Shown: positions 1 through 10,282, counted from the stretch's first letter. The stretch: DNA of 64,000 nucleotides from Isoptericola chiayiensis (GCF_013149805.1 NZ_JABEZT010000007.1:1-64000), one strand, 5' to 3'. Notes: generated from the sequence alone by a model not told the origin. Program-made: numbers and translations.

Positions 1-160
1 TAACCCTCCAGCGGCGTCGCCACCACCTTCACCCCGCCGTCGTTCTTGCGCGTCTCGACATACTCGACCCCCTCGACGACAGGCAACGGAGCACCCGTGA
101 CGTTGCCCGGACCGCACTCGTCCGTCCAGGTCGGACGCTCCGGCGTCACCTCCAACAGCT
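1..160 (-). repeat. Near-identical coding repeat, copy 1 (pairs with 5271-5430)
   Basis: Positions 1-160 align without gaps to 5271-5430; I count nine mismatches (36, 66, 69, 78, 79, 115, 116, 153, 155). Both encode PERPTWTDECG...VEGVEYVETRKNDGG, a linker-like region before C-terminal binding modules. The copy continues beyond the window edge. Confidence 0.9.
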
Positions 161-3100
161 CGGGGGCGACGTCGACCGGATCGACGCTCGTCAGCGTCGG
201 CACGACCGGCTGCATCAGCCCGTCGTCACCGAACGTCAGGCGGTCGATCGTGGTCTCGCGGTGCGTCCCGTCCCCGCCCGGGATCTGGAAGCGGTGGTAG
301 GCGATGTACCAGTCGTCGGTCCCCTCGACGTTCAGGATCGAGCTGTGTCCCGTCCCGAGGATCCCCTGCGAGGTGTCCTTCGACAGGATCACGCCCTGGT
401 AGTCCCAGGGAGCGTCGATGCTGTCCGACGTGGCGTACCCGACGCGGTAGTCCTCCGAACCGGTGTCGTCGATCGAGTACGTCAGGTGGTACAGCCCGTC
501 GCGGAAGTTGACGAACAGTCCCTCGCGGAACCCGTCCAGCCCGTCGATCCGCGCGATCGTGTCCTGCTTCACCGACAGCATGTCGTCGCTGAGCTCGGCG
601 TACACCGGCGACCCGTTGCCCCAGAACAGGTAGTGCTTGCCGGTCGCCGGGTCCTCGTAGGCGGCCGGGTCGATCGCCTGCCCGGAGGTGACGGCCTCGG
701 TGTTGGTGATCATCGCCTCGGGCTGGGCGACGAACGGTCCCTCGGGGTCGTCCGCCACGGCCACGCCGATGGTCTTGTGCCCGTGGTCCGGGTTCTGGCC
801 GGAGAAGTAGAAGTAGTACTTCCCGTCCTTCTCGATGATCGTCGGGGCCCAGGCGTTGCCGGTCGCCCACGGCACGTCACCGTCCTCGCCGTCCAGCGTG
901 AGGAACGGCTCGTCCGACCGCTCCCAGTCGACCAGGTTCGTGGACGACCAGACGTAGAACTCCTGGCCGCCCCAGCCCGGGTACCCGTCCGACGTCGCGT
1001 ACAGGTAGAAGGTGTCGCCGAACTGGGCGATGTTCGGGTCGGCGTAGTTGCCCGGCAGCACCGGGCTGTTCATCTCGACGGCCCGCAGGGTCCAGGTCCG
1101 CTCCGCGCCGTCCGGCCCGGTCAGGGTGTACTCCACCGGCTCGCTGAAGTCCTGCACCGAGCCGTTCGACGGCGCGACCTCGGCCTGGTCCGAGACCTCG
1201 AGCGTGGGAGCGAGAGCAGAGGTGTCCGTCCCGGGCTCGACAGGCAGCGTGACCGTGCTGGTCGAGCCGTCGACGATCGCGTCGACCTTCAGCTCGGCGA
1301 GCTCCACACCCGTCACCGCCGTGTGGTCGACTCCGATCGTCGCGACCTCGCCCGCGTCGAGGGCCCGGTCGTAGATCCGGAAGTCGGCGACGTCGCCGTG
1401 GAGGTGGTTGTCGCCGGAGTAGAGCGAGCGACCGAGGTAGTTCGCCACGGTCTCGCCGTCGCCGATGTCGGCGGGGTCGATCGTGACGCCCGACTGACGC
1501 GCGACCTCGACACCGTCCTCGTACAGGACCGCGGTGCTGCCCTCGAGGGTGTAGGTGAGGTTCTTCCACACGCCGCGATCGAGGTTCGAGCCCTTGGCCA
1601 CGGTCTGCTCCGTGGTCCAGTTGCCCGTCGCGATGGACGTCCGGTACCCGTTGCCGGTCGTGAACAGGTATCCGTCCCCGGCCGACCCGCTGGAGTTGCC
1701 CAGCCCGTAGATGAAGTACGGGCTCGACTGCGCGTCGTCGATCCGGACGTCGAGCGTCACGGTGACGTCCTCGATGCCGGCGAGCAGGTTGTCCGGCAGG
1801 TCGACGAAGTCGTCCACGCCGTCCAGCGCGACACCCGTCCCCGTGAACGACGCCCCGTTCTCCAGCGTCGCATCGGCGAAGGCGCCGCCCGCCGTGTTCG
1901 CCGCCGTCGTGCCCGACGTCTCGTCGAGCGGGTAGCGGACCACGAGCCCGGGGATCTCGGTCGTGACCGTCACCGGGACGTCCACGCCGAACGCCCCGTC
2001 CGCCGTCGTCGCCGTGACGACCGTGGTCCCCTCGGCGACGCCGACGACGACGCCGTCCGCGGAGACCGTGGCGACCGTGCCGTCCGCGACCGACCAGGTG
2101 ACCTCCCGGGCCGTGGCGTTGGCCGGGAGCACCGTCGCGCTCAGCGCACGCTCACCACCGACGGCGAGCTCCAGGCTCTCCGGGGCCACGGACAGCGACT
2201 CCACGGCGACGGGCTCGTCCGTCACCGTGACGACGGCGCTCGCCGGCAGGGAGACGCCCTGCCCGAGGACGCCCGCGACCTCGAACTGGCCGGCCTCCGC
2301 GTACTCGGCCGGGTCGATCTCGTCCCAGGTGACCTCGGCGGTACCGGTCGACCCGTCGGCGTAGGTCACCGGCACGGCGTCCGGCAGGATCGGCGCGTCA
2401 CCGGTCTGCACGGTCACCTCGACGGGTTCGACCGCCTCCACGAAGGCGTCCGGCTGGTAGTGGCGCAGCAGGCGGTCGTACTCGGCCTGCGTCACCGGCA
2501 GCACGGTGCCGTGGCGGGGCCGCGACGGCATCTCGTAGTCGGTGGACATGGCCCACTCCTCGGCGTCGAGGTCGGTGGTCTCGAACGGTACGTAGCCGCG
2601 GCCCCCGAACTCGTCGATGAAGAGGTACCACTTCTCCTCGGTGTTCGACTTGAAGATGGTCGGCCCCTCGCCCTGGTTGATCCCGTCGGAGAGGGAGTTC
2701 GCCGCGCCGATGCAGTCGGTGATGTACTCGTAGTCGGTGGACCGGAGCTCGGTCGACTTCTCGGCGGTGATGAACTTCGAGCAGGGCGTGGACGAGGTGT
2801 TGTTCCGCTCGTCCTTGGTGAACCGGTAGTACTCGCCGTCGTGGAGCGTGACGGTGGAGTCGATGACGGAGTAGCCGGGGTCGATCCAGACCTGCGGCTC
2901 GGTGAACGTCACGAAGTCGCGGGTGGTGGCGTACATCATCCGGTTGTAGGAGTCGCCGGTGTGGCCCGGGTCGTCCTCGGCGTAGAGCTTCGAGGCCCAG
3001 AACACGACGTACGCGCCGATGGACTCGTCGTAGTACGCCTCGGGCGCCCACGTGTTGCCCGCCGTCTCCGGTGAGACCTCGACGAGGCGCTGGTCGGTCC

Positions 3101-4703
3101 AGCTCACCAGGTCGGTGGACTCCCACACCATGATCGACCGCGACCCCTGGCGCTGCGCGGCGTCCCAGCCGTTGCCGTCGTAGATCCGCAGGTCGGTGGC
3201 GATCTGGTAGAACTTGTCGCCCTCCGGCGAGCGGATGATGAACGGGTCGCGCAGGCCCTCCTCGCCGAGCTCGGAGGTCAGCACGGGCTCGTTGTCGTTG
3301 AGGTTCTGGTAGTTCAGCGGGTCGTTCCCCTGCGACAGGCCGAAGTAGACCTGCTCGCCGTCGGCGTAGCCCTCCCCGATGAAGTAGGAGAACAGGTAGC
3401 CCTCGAGGTCCTCCTGCTCCGGCAGTGCGGGGACGTGCGCGGTGAGGACGCGCTCCGCCGACGCCTCGCCGACGGTGACGGTCGCGGTCAGCTCGACCTC
3501 CTCGGCCGGCTCGCCGTGGGCGGGCCGCGTCACCTCACCGGTGGGGGTGACGGTGTCCGACGACGTCGCCCAGGCCACGGTGGCGCCGTGCGCCCCGGTG
3601 GTCGGCAGGGTCAGGTTGCCGCGGACGTCGTCGAGGTTCGTCACCTCGAGGCCGTCGGCCGCGGCCTGCGCCTGCTCGACGTCGCCGGCAGGTTCCAGCA
3701 CCGTGACGGAGAAGTCCTTGGTCGCGGTCTGCCCGCGCTGGTCGAGGGTGGCCGTCAGCGTCACCTCCGTGGCCGCGGCCGGCGCCCCGTAGGTGCCGTC
3801 GGCACCGAGGACCGTCTCGTCCGAGCTCGCCCAGGTCACGGCCGAGCCGCCCGGCGCGCTGTCCGGCAGGTCGAGGTCGTCCCGCACCCCCGTCGTGTCG
3901 CCCAGGTCGAGCGCCTCGACGTCCGCCGCGAGGACGGGTGCGGCCTCTGCCGCGACGAGGTCGGTGACCTCGCCGGACGCCAGCGCCCGGTCGTAGAGGC
4001 GCACGTCCTTCATCCGGCCCTCGAACAGGCCGTCCGCGTCGTAGGCGGATCGACCCAGGAAGTTCGACACGGTCGACCCGGCACCGATGTCGGCCGGCGT
4101 CAGCGTGACGGCGTCGTTCGTGGCGACGACGTCGCCGTCCCGGTAGAGCGTGCCGGTCCCGCCGGCGAGGGTGTACGCCACGTGCACCCACTGCCCCCGC
4201 GGCAGGGCCTCGTCGTCGGAGGTGTTCTGCTCCGCACCCCACGCTGCGTCAGAGATCGCGGCCCGGTAGCTCGCGTCACCGGTGCTGAACAGGTAGCCGT
4301 CGCCCGACTGCGGGCTCCCGACGGCCGGGTTGCCGAACGTGTAGAGGAAGTAGTTGCCGCTCAGCGCCGGGTCGATCCACACGTCGGCGGCGACGGTGAC
4401 GTCCGTGACGCCGTCGACCATGTCGTCGGGCAGGTCGACGAACGTGTCGCCGTCGAACCCGAGGCCGAGCTCGGAGAAGTCGGCGGTCCCGTCGAGGGTG
4501 CCGTCGAGGCCGTTGCCGGTCGCGTCGACGACGTCGCCGTCGAGCGGGTAGTGCGCGAGCAGCCCGTCCGTGCTGGGTTCGGCGGCGTGCGCCGCGGGCG
4601 TCGCGGCGGCCACGGGTGCTGCGAGGGCGAGGCCGAGCAGTCCGGCCGCCGTACGTCGTGCGGCGCTCCTGCGCCGTCCGGAGGGTAGAGATCGTGAGGT
4701 CAT
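1..4703 (-). CDS. Secreted multi-module GH43-GH43 arabinan/xylan-active enzyme, C-terminus cut by window edge
   Basis: About 1567 codons are visible and the frame is still open at the window start. ATG at 4703 has GAGGAG six bases upstream and opens a signal peptide (basic MTSRSLPSGRRR, then a hydrophobic stretch ending around AAHAA). Modules in order: LamG-type lectin fold (about 45-240), two atrophied bacterial Ig-like modules (240-420), GH43 catalytic domain (about 430-745, LRDPF carries the likely base Asp), Big_4-like and Big_2-like Ig domains (758-913), second LamG (918-1110), a linker domain, then a second GH43 (about 1212-1500; YADPN base Asp, AIDPA modulator Asp, FREGLF acid Glu). 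GH43 enzymes are alpha-L-arabinofuranosidases, beta-xylosidases or arabinanases; which one cannot be read here. It lies downstream of the GH51 gene on the same strand, and its last visible residues match that protein's C-terminal region, so chitin-binding-like modules probably follow outside the window. Confidence 0.88.
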   Translation of the reverse strand, partial: MTSRSLPSGRRRSAARRTAAGLLGLALAAPVAAATPAAHAAEPSTDGLLAHYPLDGDVVDATGNGLDGTLDGTADFSELGLGFDGDTFVDLPDDMVDGVTDVTVAADVWIDPALSGNYFLYTFGNPAVGSPQSGDGYLFSTGDASYRAAISDAAWGAEQNTSDDEALPRGQWVHVAYTLAGGTGTLYRDGDVVATNDAVTLTPADIGAGSTVSNFLGRSAYDADGLFEGRMKDVRLYDRALASGEVTDLVAAEAAPVLAADVEALDLGDTTGVRDDLDLPDSAPGGSAVTWASSDETVLGADGTYGAPAAATEVTLTATLDQRGQTATKDFSVTVLEPAGDVEQAQAAADGLEVTNLDDVRGNLTLPTTGAHGATVAWATSSDTVTPTGEVTRPAHGEPAEEVELTATVTVGEASAERVLTAHVPALPEQEDLEGYLFSYFIGEGYADGEQVYFGLSQGNDPLNYQNLNDNEPVLTSELGEEGLRDPFIIRSPEGDKFYQIATDLRIYDGNGWDAAQRQGSRSIMVWESTDLVSWTDQRLVEVSPETAGNTWAPEAYYDESIGAYVVFWASKLYAEDDPGHTGDSYNRMMYATTRDFVTFTEPQVWIDPGYSVIDSTVTLHDGEYYRFTKDERNNTSSTPCSKFITAEKSTELRSTDYEYITDCIGAANSLSDGINQGEGPTIFKSNTEEKWYLFIDEFGGRGYVPFETTDLDAEEWAMSTDYEMPSRPRHGTVLPVTQAEYDRLLRHYQPDAFVEAVEPVEVTVQTGDAPILPDAVPVTYADGSTGTAEVTWDEIDPAEYAEAGQFEVAGVLGQGVSLPASAVVTVTDEPVAVESLSVAPESLELAVGGERALSATVLPANATAREVTWSVADGTVATVSADGVVVGVAEGTTVVTATTADGAFGVDVPVTVTTEIPGLVVRYPLDETSGTTAANTAGGAFADATLENGASFTGTGVALDGVDDFVDLPDNLLAGIEDVTVTLDVRIDDAQSSPYFIYGLGNSSGSAGDGYLFTTGNGYRTSIATGNWTTEQTVAKGSNLDRGVWKNLTYTLEGSTAVLYEDGVEVARQSGVTIDPADIGDGETVANYLGRSLYSGDNHLHGDVADFRIYDRALDAGEVATIGVDHTAVTGVELAELKVDAIVDGSTSTVTLPVEPGTDTSALAPTLEVSDQAEVAPSNGSVQDFSEPVEYTLTGPDGAERTWTLRAVEMNSPVLPGNYADPNIAQFGDTFYLYATSDGYPGWGGQEFYVWSSTNLVDWERSDEPFLTLDGEDGDVPWATGNAWAPTIIEKDGKYYFYFSGQNPDHGHKTIGVAVADDPEGPFVAQPEAMITNTEAVTSGQAIDPAAYEDPATGKHYLFWGNGSPVYAELSDDMLSVKQDTIARIDGLDGFREGLFVNFRDGLYHLTYSIDDTGSEDYRVGYATSDSIDAPWDYQGVILSKDTSQGILGTGHSSILNVEGTDDWYIAYHRFQIPGGDGTHRETTIDRLTFGDDGLMQPVVPTLTSVDPVDVAPELLEVTPERPTWTDECGPGNVTGAPLPVVEGVEYVETRKNDGGVKVVATPLEG

Positions 4704-4788
4704 CGATGACTCCTCGTCGTCGCCGGCGACGTCGCCGGTCCCGCGTCCGCCGTCGGACACGGGTGCTTGCGTGCATCTGGATGTCCGG

Positions 4789-4873
4789 CCCCGCCCGCCG
4801 GTTGTGGGCATGAGATCTGCAACCCTGGAAAGGTCCGAGCCTGCAGATCTCATGCCCACAACATCGGGCGGGG
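4789..4873. repeat. Long-armed intergenic hairpin 1
   Basis: A perfect 21-base inverted repeat (4801-4821 with 4842-4862, core GTGGGCATGAGATCTGCA) with a 20-base loop. After a short mismatch the arms resume with CCCCGCCCG (4789-4797 with 4865-4873). It sits between the end of the GH51 gene and the start of the GH43 gene, both on the minus strand, so it may terminate the former. No T-tract follows. Confidence 0.75.
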
Positions 4874-4885
4874 CGGGTCAGGCGG

Positions 4886-7800
4886 TCAGCCGGCGCTCAC
4901 CTCCCACGGACCCCACGGGGACGACGCCGGCACCTGGTTCCGCGTCCACCACTTCGCCGTGTAGGTCTCGCCGTCGTGGACGACGACGTCACCCGCGGTG
5001 AAGATCCGCGACGGCGTCCACACCGCGACACCCTCGGCGGTCTCCGCGATCTCCTGCCACGACGAGTACGGCGAAGCACCCGGCTCGTCGCCCCGCGTCC
5101 ACCACGTCGCCTCGAACACCGACCCCTCGAACGACACCCGGTCACCCGCGGTGTACACCGTCGAGGCGTCCCACGCCGGATACTCCGGCGGGCACTCCTC
5201 ACCCGAGTCACCCTTCGTCCACGTCCACGACTCCGGGTTCTTCGTCGACGACGGCTTGTCGCTCAGGACGTAACCCTCCAGCGGCGTCGCCACCACCTTC
5301 ACCCCACCGTCGTTCTTGCGCGTCTCGACATACTCCACGCCCTCGACCTCAGGCAACGGAGCACCCGTGACGTTCGCCGGACCGCACTCGTCCGTCCAGG
5401 TCGGACGCTCCGGCGTCACCTCGACCAGCTCGTCCTCGGCCTCGGCGAGGCGCAGGAACGTCACCGAGTGGGCCGGGAAGTCGTAGGCGAACGCGTTCGC
5501 CCCGCCGTCCCAGGTCCGGTCGACGGGGACCACCTGGGTCTTGTCCGCCTTGGTGTTGGCCGCCGACGGGTCGGCGACCATCTCGGTGACTGCCACGTCG
5601 GAGGCGACCTCGAACGCCCCGGTGACCGACACATCGGTCCGGGCGGTCGAGGCACCGGGGTTGACGACCTTGACGATCATCTCGCCGGTGTCCTCGTCGT
5701 GGGTGACCACCTGGTAGAGCGACTTCTCGGCCGGCTCGGTGTAGGTCAGCTGCAGCTCACCGTCGAGGTAGAGCTCGATGGTGCGGCCGTCGACGACGAC
5801 CTTGACCTGGTAGTCCCGACCGGTCTCGAGCGCCTGGCCCTCGAGCGCGGCGACCTCGCCGGCGCTGCCGCCGTCGGCCCTCTGCAGGACCGACCGGGTG
5901 TTGTTCCACCCGCCGAGGTTCCACCAGTAGTAGTCGTTCGGTCCCCCGGCGGCGAACCCGACCAGGAAGCCCTCGTTCCCGGAGATCTTCCTGGCGTCGA
6001 GCTCGAGGGTGTAGTTCGACCAGTCGACGTCGTAGCCGTCCGTCGGGACGGATCGGGCGTCGTTCGCGGTCCCCGACTGGATGTACTCGCCGTCCTGCAC
6101 GGCCCACGACCCGGCGACCGGCGCCCAGTTCTCAGCGACCGCCGCCGCGTCGTCGAACGACTCGGAGAACAGCACGTCGCCGGAGGAGCTGTCCGTGACC
6201 ACGACGTCGTCGTAGGCGGCCTGGGTGGCCCAGGTCGACAGGAAGACGCCGCCGTCGAGCGGTCCGTTGCCCGGCGCCGCCGGACCCGTGTGCTCGCTCG
6301 GCACGACCTCGTCACCGACGTTGTTCATGAACAACCGCTGGTTGTAGTAGTTCGCGGTGCCCCACGACTCGTCGTTGTCGAAGTACATCATGTTCGCCGC
6401 GGTCCACTGGACGTAGTCCTCGTTGGCGAACATCGGGGCGTAGGAGGCGAGCTCGACGAGGTCGGAGTTGCGCTCCAGCCCGGTCATGTACGCCGCCTCG
6501 GCCAGCGCGTTGCCCCAGGTGTTGCCGCGCGAGGCGTACTCGCCGAGGAACACGTGCGGGCCCTCGCGGTCGTACGAGTCGTACCGCTCGGTGTTCTGCA
6601 GGAACCACGACGGGTCGTTGTAGTAGTGCTCGTCGACCATGTCGACGCCCTGGGCGCGGTTGAACTCCCAGAGCTCGTCGAACCGGGCGCCGGTGTCGTC
6701 CGGTCCCGAGTTCGAGATGATGGTGACGTCGGGCCACTCCGCCTCGATGGCGTCGCGGAACGCCGGGAAGTTCTCCTCGAACGTCGTGGTGTTCTCCTCG
6801 TTGCCCAGGCCGATGTACGGCAGCTCGAAGGGCTCCGGGTGGCCGAGCTCGGCACGCACGGCGCCCCACTCGGTGTCGACGTCACCCTTGGCGAACTCGA
6901 TGAGGTCCACGGTGTCCTGGACCCAGCGGTCGAAGTTCTCGTCGCCGGGGTGCATCTCCGGGATGGACGAGCCGCAGCCGTTGGCGCCCACGGACACCAC
7001 GGGCAGCGGGAAGGCGCCGAGGTCCTCGGCCCACTCCATGTACTCGAGGTACCCGATGCCGTACGACTGGTTGTAGCCCCAGAAGTTCCAGTTGGTGGGG
7101 CGCTCCTCGACCGGGCCGATGGTCTCCTTCCACTGGTAGGTCCGGGTGCGGTCCTGGCCGTCGGAGCCGAGGTAGGTGTCGAAGGTGCCGACGTTGGTGA
7201 CGCAGCCCCCGGGGAAGCGCAGGAACTTCGGGTTCAGCTCCTCGACCATCTCGGCCAGGTCCTTGCGCAGCGGGCTCTTGCCGTTGACCGGACCGACCCA
7301 GGTGTCCTGCGGGAACAGGGACACCATGTCGAGGCGCAGCGTGCCCTCGGCGCCCGAGACCACCTGGAACCGGGCGTCGTTCGCCGTCCCGGACACCGTC
7401 AGCTCGGTCTCGTACTGCTTCCACTCGTCCGAGCCGTCGACGGCGATCGTGCCGGTGGCGTGGACGGTCTCGCCGTCCGCGGAGACCACCTGGACGGTGA
7501 GGTCCTGCGCCACGGCGGACCGGGCCCAGACCGAGGCGTCGTAGGACGCTCCGTCCTCGACGGCGACGCCCTCGTTGTACGAGGAGTTCGCCACACCGGT
7601 CGTGCCGTCCGAGTCCACTGTCAGGTAGAACCGGTTGGACTCGTTCAGCCACTCGGCCTCGTCCGACTCGACGGCGATGTCGCCGCCGCCCACCTGCTCC
7701 CAGGCGGTCAGGCCGGTGAACGACCCGTTGTCGGCGCCGTTGAACTCGAAGGACCGGTTGCGGACGAGCTCGGCGTAGATGCCGCCGTCGGCCGCGTAGT

Positions 7801-10282
7801 TGATGTCCTCGTAGAACGCGCCGTAGAGGTCGTCGCTCATGTCGGTGCGCTCGGCGTCGGCGTCGATCGCGAGCTGGTGCTCGGTGACCGAGACGGGCAC
7901 GAGCACGAGGCGCGCGGCCTCGGCCGGGTCGCCCAGGACGAGGGCACCCTCGGCACCCTCGACCAGGGCCTGGTCGCCGACCAGCACGGCGAGCGTGCCG
8001 CCGCCGACGTCGGAGAGCCGCACGACCGCGGCCTCGTCACCCTCGGCGCCGACGGTGAGCCGGTCGCCGTCGAGCACCAGCGGCAGGCCGTCCGGCGTGG
8101 CCAGCGTGACCGGCGACGTGCCGTCCTCGCCGCCGGCGGCCGTGGCCTCGAAGCTCGTGGCAGCCGCCGGACGCTCGTCGACCAGGGCGAGCCCGCCGTC
8201 GTCGACCAGGTAGCGACCGTCCGGACCGGCGAGCGTGAACTCACCGTCGGGCACGATGTCGGCACCCTCGGGCTCGACCAGCGCGAAGTAGTCGAAGACC
8301 ACCTCGTGGCTGGGGGCGCTGCCCGCGGCCAACGCGTACAGACCGATCTGCGTCGTGCCGGGGGCGAGCGTCGTGGTGGCGACCTGCGTCCACTCGACGT
8401 CGTCCCAGACGGAGACGGTGAACTCGTCCCCGGTGCGCTCCAACCGGATCGTCTCCCCGGTGGAGTCCTCGCGGGCGGCGAACGTCGCGGCGTACGCGGC
8501 GCTCGTCTCCGTGCCGGTCTCGATGCCGACCGGACCGTTCGCGAACACCGAGGCGTGGGTCAGCCCGGCGCGCACGTAGTTGTCGTGGTCCTGCCACGCC
8601 ATGATCCCGGCGCCCTGGAAGTCCGCCGTCGGCGTGGCCTCCAGCGACGTCTGGGCGACGAAGTCCCCGGCGGGGACGTCGACGAGGAACATGTTCTCGT
8701 AGCTGTTGTCCCCCTGGTAGGTGTCACCCGGCTGCGACTGCAGCGTCAGCGCTCCCCCGCCGAGCGACCAGGCCGAGGCCTCCTCGCGTTCGACGGTCCA
8801 CCGCGGGTCGAGGGCGTCGCCCTCGAACTCGTCGACCCACGCGTCCTCGGGCAGCGGGGCCGGCGTCGCCGCCGCGACCGTGACGGTCGCGGACGCCGTG
8901 CCGTGCCCCCCGTTCGAGGTGGCGGTGATCGTGGCGGACCCCTCGGCCACCGCGGTGACCACGCCGTCGGCGTCCACCGTGGCGACGGACTCGTCGTCGG
9001 ACGACCAGGTCACGGACCGGTCCACGGCCGTGATCGGCGTGACGGTGGCCTGCAGGGTCCTGCTGTCCCCCGGCTCGAGCGACAGCTCGGAGCGGTCCAG
9101 CGAGACGCCCTCGGCGAGCAGCTCGGGCTGGTAGGCCTCGATGACCGCGGTCTGCTCGGCCGCAGTGATCGGCAGCACGGTGCCGTGCCGCGGGTTGGAG
9201 GGCAGCTCGACGTCGGGGCGCGACGTCCAGTCGCCGGAGGCGAGGTCGTCGGTCTCGAAGAGCAGGTAGCCCTCGCCGCCGTGGTAGGACGGCTGGTCGA
9301 TCATGAGGTACCAGCGGTCGTCCGTCAGCGACGGGAACATCGTGGGGCCCTCGCCGGAGGTGAACGTGCCGCCCCACGGGTTGGGCTGGCCGACGCCGAT
9401 CTGCTCGGCGATCAGGTCCCAGCCGTCGCCGTCGGTCACGCCCTGCGTGCGGCGCAGGTCGTCGGAGACCTCCTGGCGGACCGTGTAGTCGGCCTCGTCC
9501 TTGGTCAGGCGGTAGTAGGTGCTGCCGTCGTCGCCCGGGATCTCGGCGATGGTGGAGTCGATCATGCCGCGGCCCTCCCCGCGGTCCATGTCGATCCACA
9601 GCTGCGGTTCGCTGAAGCTGCCCTCGGAGAAGTCGGGAGTCGTGGCGTACATCATCCGCTGGTAGGACGTGTTGATGTCGCGGTCCTCGGGCGCCACGTC
9701 GTCGGGGTACAGGGCGGACGCCCAGTACACGACGAACTCCCCGGCCTCGGCGTCCCAGTGCGCCTCCGGGGCCCACAGGTTGCCGGCGTTCTCGGGTGCG
9801 AGCTCGATCTCGCTCTGCTCGGACCAGCTGACGAGGTCGGGCGAGGACCAGACCATCATCGACCGGCTGCCCGTCTCCTGCGCGGTGCCGAAGTCGCCGC
9901 CGCCGTAGATCTGGAGGTCGGTGGCGATGAGGTAGTAGACGCCGGTCTCGGGGTGCCGGATCAGGAACGGGTCGCGCAGACCCTCGGTGCCCAGCGTGGA
10001 CTCGAGGATCGGTTCGCCGTCGTTGAGGGTGTGCCAGGTGGTGGGGTCGTCGGACTCGCTGACGGCCAGGTAGATCTTCTCGCCGTCCTCACCCTCCCCG
10101 GCGAAGTAGGGGAAGACGTAGGCGTCGTAGTCGGCGTCGTCCACCTCGACGGCGGTGGGGACGACGGCGGACGGCGCCGTGGGGACGGACGGGAGTGCGG
10201 CTGCTGGTGGGGCCAGGGTGGCCGGCAGCGCCAGGGCGAGGGTCAGCGCGAGCGGCGCCGACCTGCGTACTGCTCTGGACAT
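4886..10282 (-). CDS. Secreted GH43-GH51 alpha-L-arabinofuranosidase with C-terminal CBM5/12 modules
   Basis: 1798 residues. A signal peptide (MSRAVRRSAPLALTLALALP, cleavage near AAALP) is followed by GH43 (about 52-390; LRDPF, IDSTIAE and GEGPTMF carry the three expected acidic residues), a Big_2 Ig-like domain (395-470), a GH43-associated beta-sandwich (485-670), a further beta domain, then GH51 (from about 815). In GH51 the general acid/base Glu is in GLGNEENT (about 1159) and the nucleophile Glu in FLGEYAS (about 1246). A CBM4/9-like module follows the first GH51 strand, and a concanavalin-like module (about 1365-1515) interrupts the C-terminal sandwich. The tail has two CBM5/12-type modules (VYTAGDRVSFEG and IFTAGDVVVHDG, each with a KWW/TWW core). 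Expected role: extracellular removal of arabinofuranosyl residues from arabinan or arabinoxylan. A LacI-type operator overlaps its promoter at 10395. Confidence 0.92.
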   Translation of the reverse strand: MSRAVRRSAPLALTLALALPATLAPPAAALPSVPTAPSAVVPTAVEVDDADYDAYVFPYFAGEGEDGEKIYLAVSESDDPTTWHTLNDGEPILESTLGTEGLRDPFLIRHPETGVYYLIATDLQIYGGGDFGTAQETGSRSMMVWSSPDLVSWSEQSEIELAPENAGNLWAPEAHWDAEAGEFVVYWASALYPDDVAPEDRDINTSYQRMMYATTPDFSEGSFSEPQLWIDMDRGEGRGMIDSTIAEIPGDDGSTYYRLTKDEADYTVRQEVSDDLRRTQGVTDGDGWDLIAEQIGVGQPNPWGGTFTSGEGPTMFPSLTDDRWYLMIDQPSYHGGEGYLLFETDDLASGDWTSRPDVELPSNPRHGTVLPITAAEQTAVIEAYQPELLAEGVSLDRSELSLEPGDSRTLQATVTPITAVDRSVTWSSDDESVATVDADGVVTAVAEGSATITATSNGGHGTASATVTVAAATPAPLPEDAWVDEFEGDALDPRWTVEREEASAWSLGGGALTLQSQPGDTYQGDNSYENMFLVDVPAGDFVAQTSLEATPTADFQGAGIMAWQDHDNYVRAGLTHASVFANGPVGIETGTETSAAYAATFAAREDSTGETIRLERTGDEFTVSVWDDVEWTQVATTTLAPGTTQIGLYALAAGSAPSHEVVFDYFALVEPEGADIVPDGEFTLAGPDGRYLVDDGGLALVDERPAAATSFEATAAGGEDGTSPVTLATPDGLPLVLDGDRLTVGAEGDEAAVVRLSDVGGGTLAVLVGDQALVEGAEGALVLGDPAEAARLVLVPVSVTEHQLAIDADAERTDMSDDLYGAFYEDINYAADGGIYAELVRNRSFEFNGADNGSFTGLTAWEQVGGGDIAVESDEAEWLNESNRFYLTVDSDGTTGVANSSYNEGVAVEDGASYDASVWARSAVAQDLTVQVVSADGETVHATGTIAVDGSDEWKQYETELTVSGTANDARFQVVSGAEGTLRLDMVSLFPQDTWVGPVNGKSPLRKDLAEMVEELNPKFLRFPGGCVTNVGTFDTYLGSDGQDRTRTYQWKETIGPVEERPTNWNFWGYNQSYGIGYLEYMEWAEDLGAFPLPVVSVGANGCGSSIPEMHPGDENFDRWVQDTVDLIEFAKGDVDTEWGAVRAELGHPEPFELPYIGLGNEENTTTFEENFPAFRDAIEAEWPDVTIISNSGPDDTGARFDELWEFNRAQGVDMVDEHYYNDPSWFLQNTERYDSYDREGPHVFLGEYASRGNTWGNALAEAAYMTGLERNSDLVELASYAPMFANEDYVQWTAANMMYFDNDESWGTANYYNQRLFMNNVGDEVVPSEHTGPAAPGNGPLDGGVFLSTWATQAAYDDVVVTDSSSGDVLFSESFDDAAAVAENWAPVAGSWAVQDGEYIQSGTANDARSVPTDGYDVDWSNYTLELDARKISGNEGFLVGFAAGGPNDYYWWNLGGWNNTRSVLQRADGGSAGEVAALEGQALETGRDYQVKVVVDGRTIELYLDGELQLTYTEPAEKSLYQVVTHDEDTGEMIVKVVNPGASTARTDVSVTGAFEVASDVAVTEMVADPSAANTKADKTQVVPVDRTWDGGANAFAYDFPAHSVTFLRLAEAEDELVEVTPERPTWTDECGPANVTGAPLPEVEGVEYVETRKNDGGVKVVATPLEGYVLSDKPSSTKNPESWTWTKGDSGEECPPEYPAWDASTVYTAGDRVSFEGSVFEATWWTRGDEPGASPYSSWQEIAETAEGVAVWTPSRIFTAGDVVVHDGETYTAKWWTRNQVPASSPWGPWEVSAG
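5271..5430 (-). repeat. Near-identical coding repeat, copy 2 (pairs with 1-160)
   Basis: The second copy of the segment described at 1-160, here complete within the GH51 gene and followed by two CBM5/12-like modules. DNA identity is far higher than between the two proteins' GH43 domains. Confidence 0.9.
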
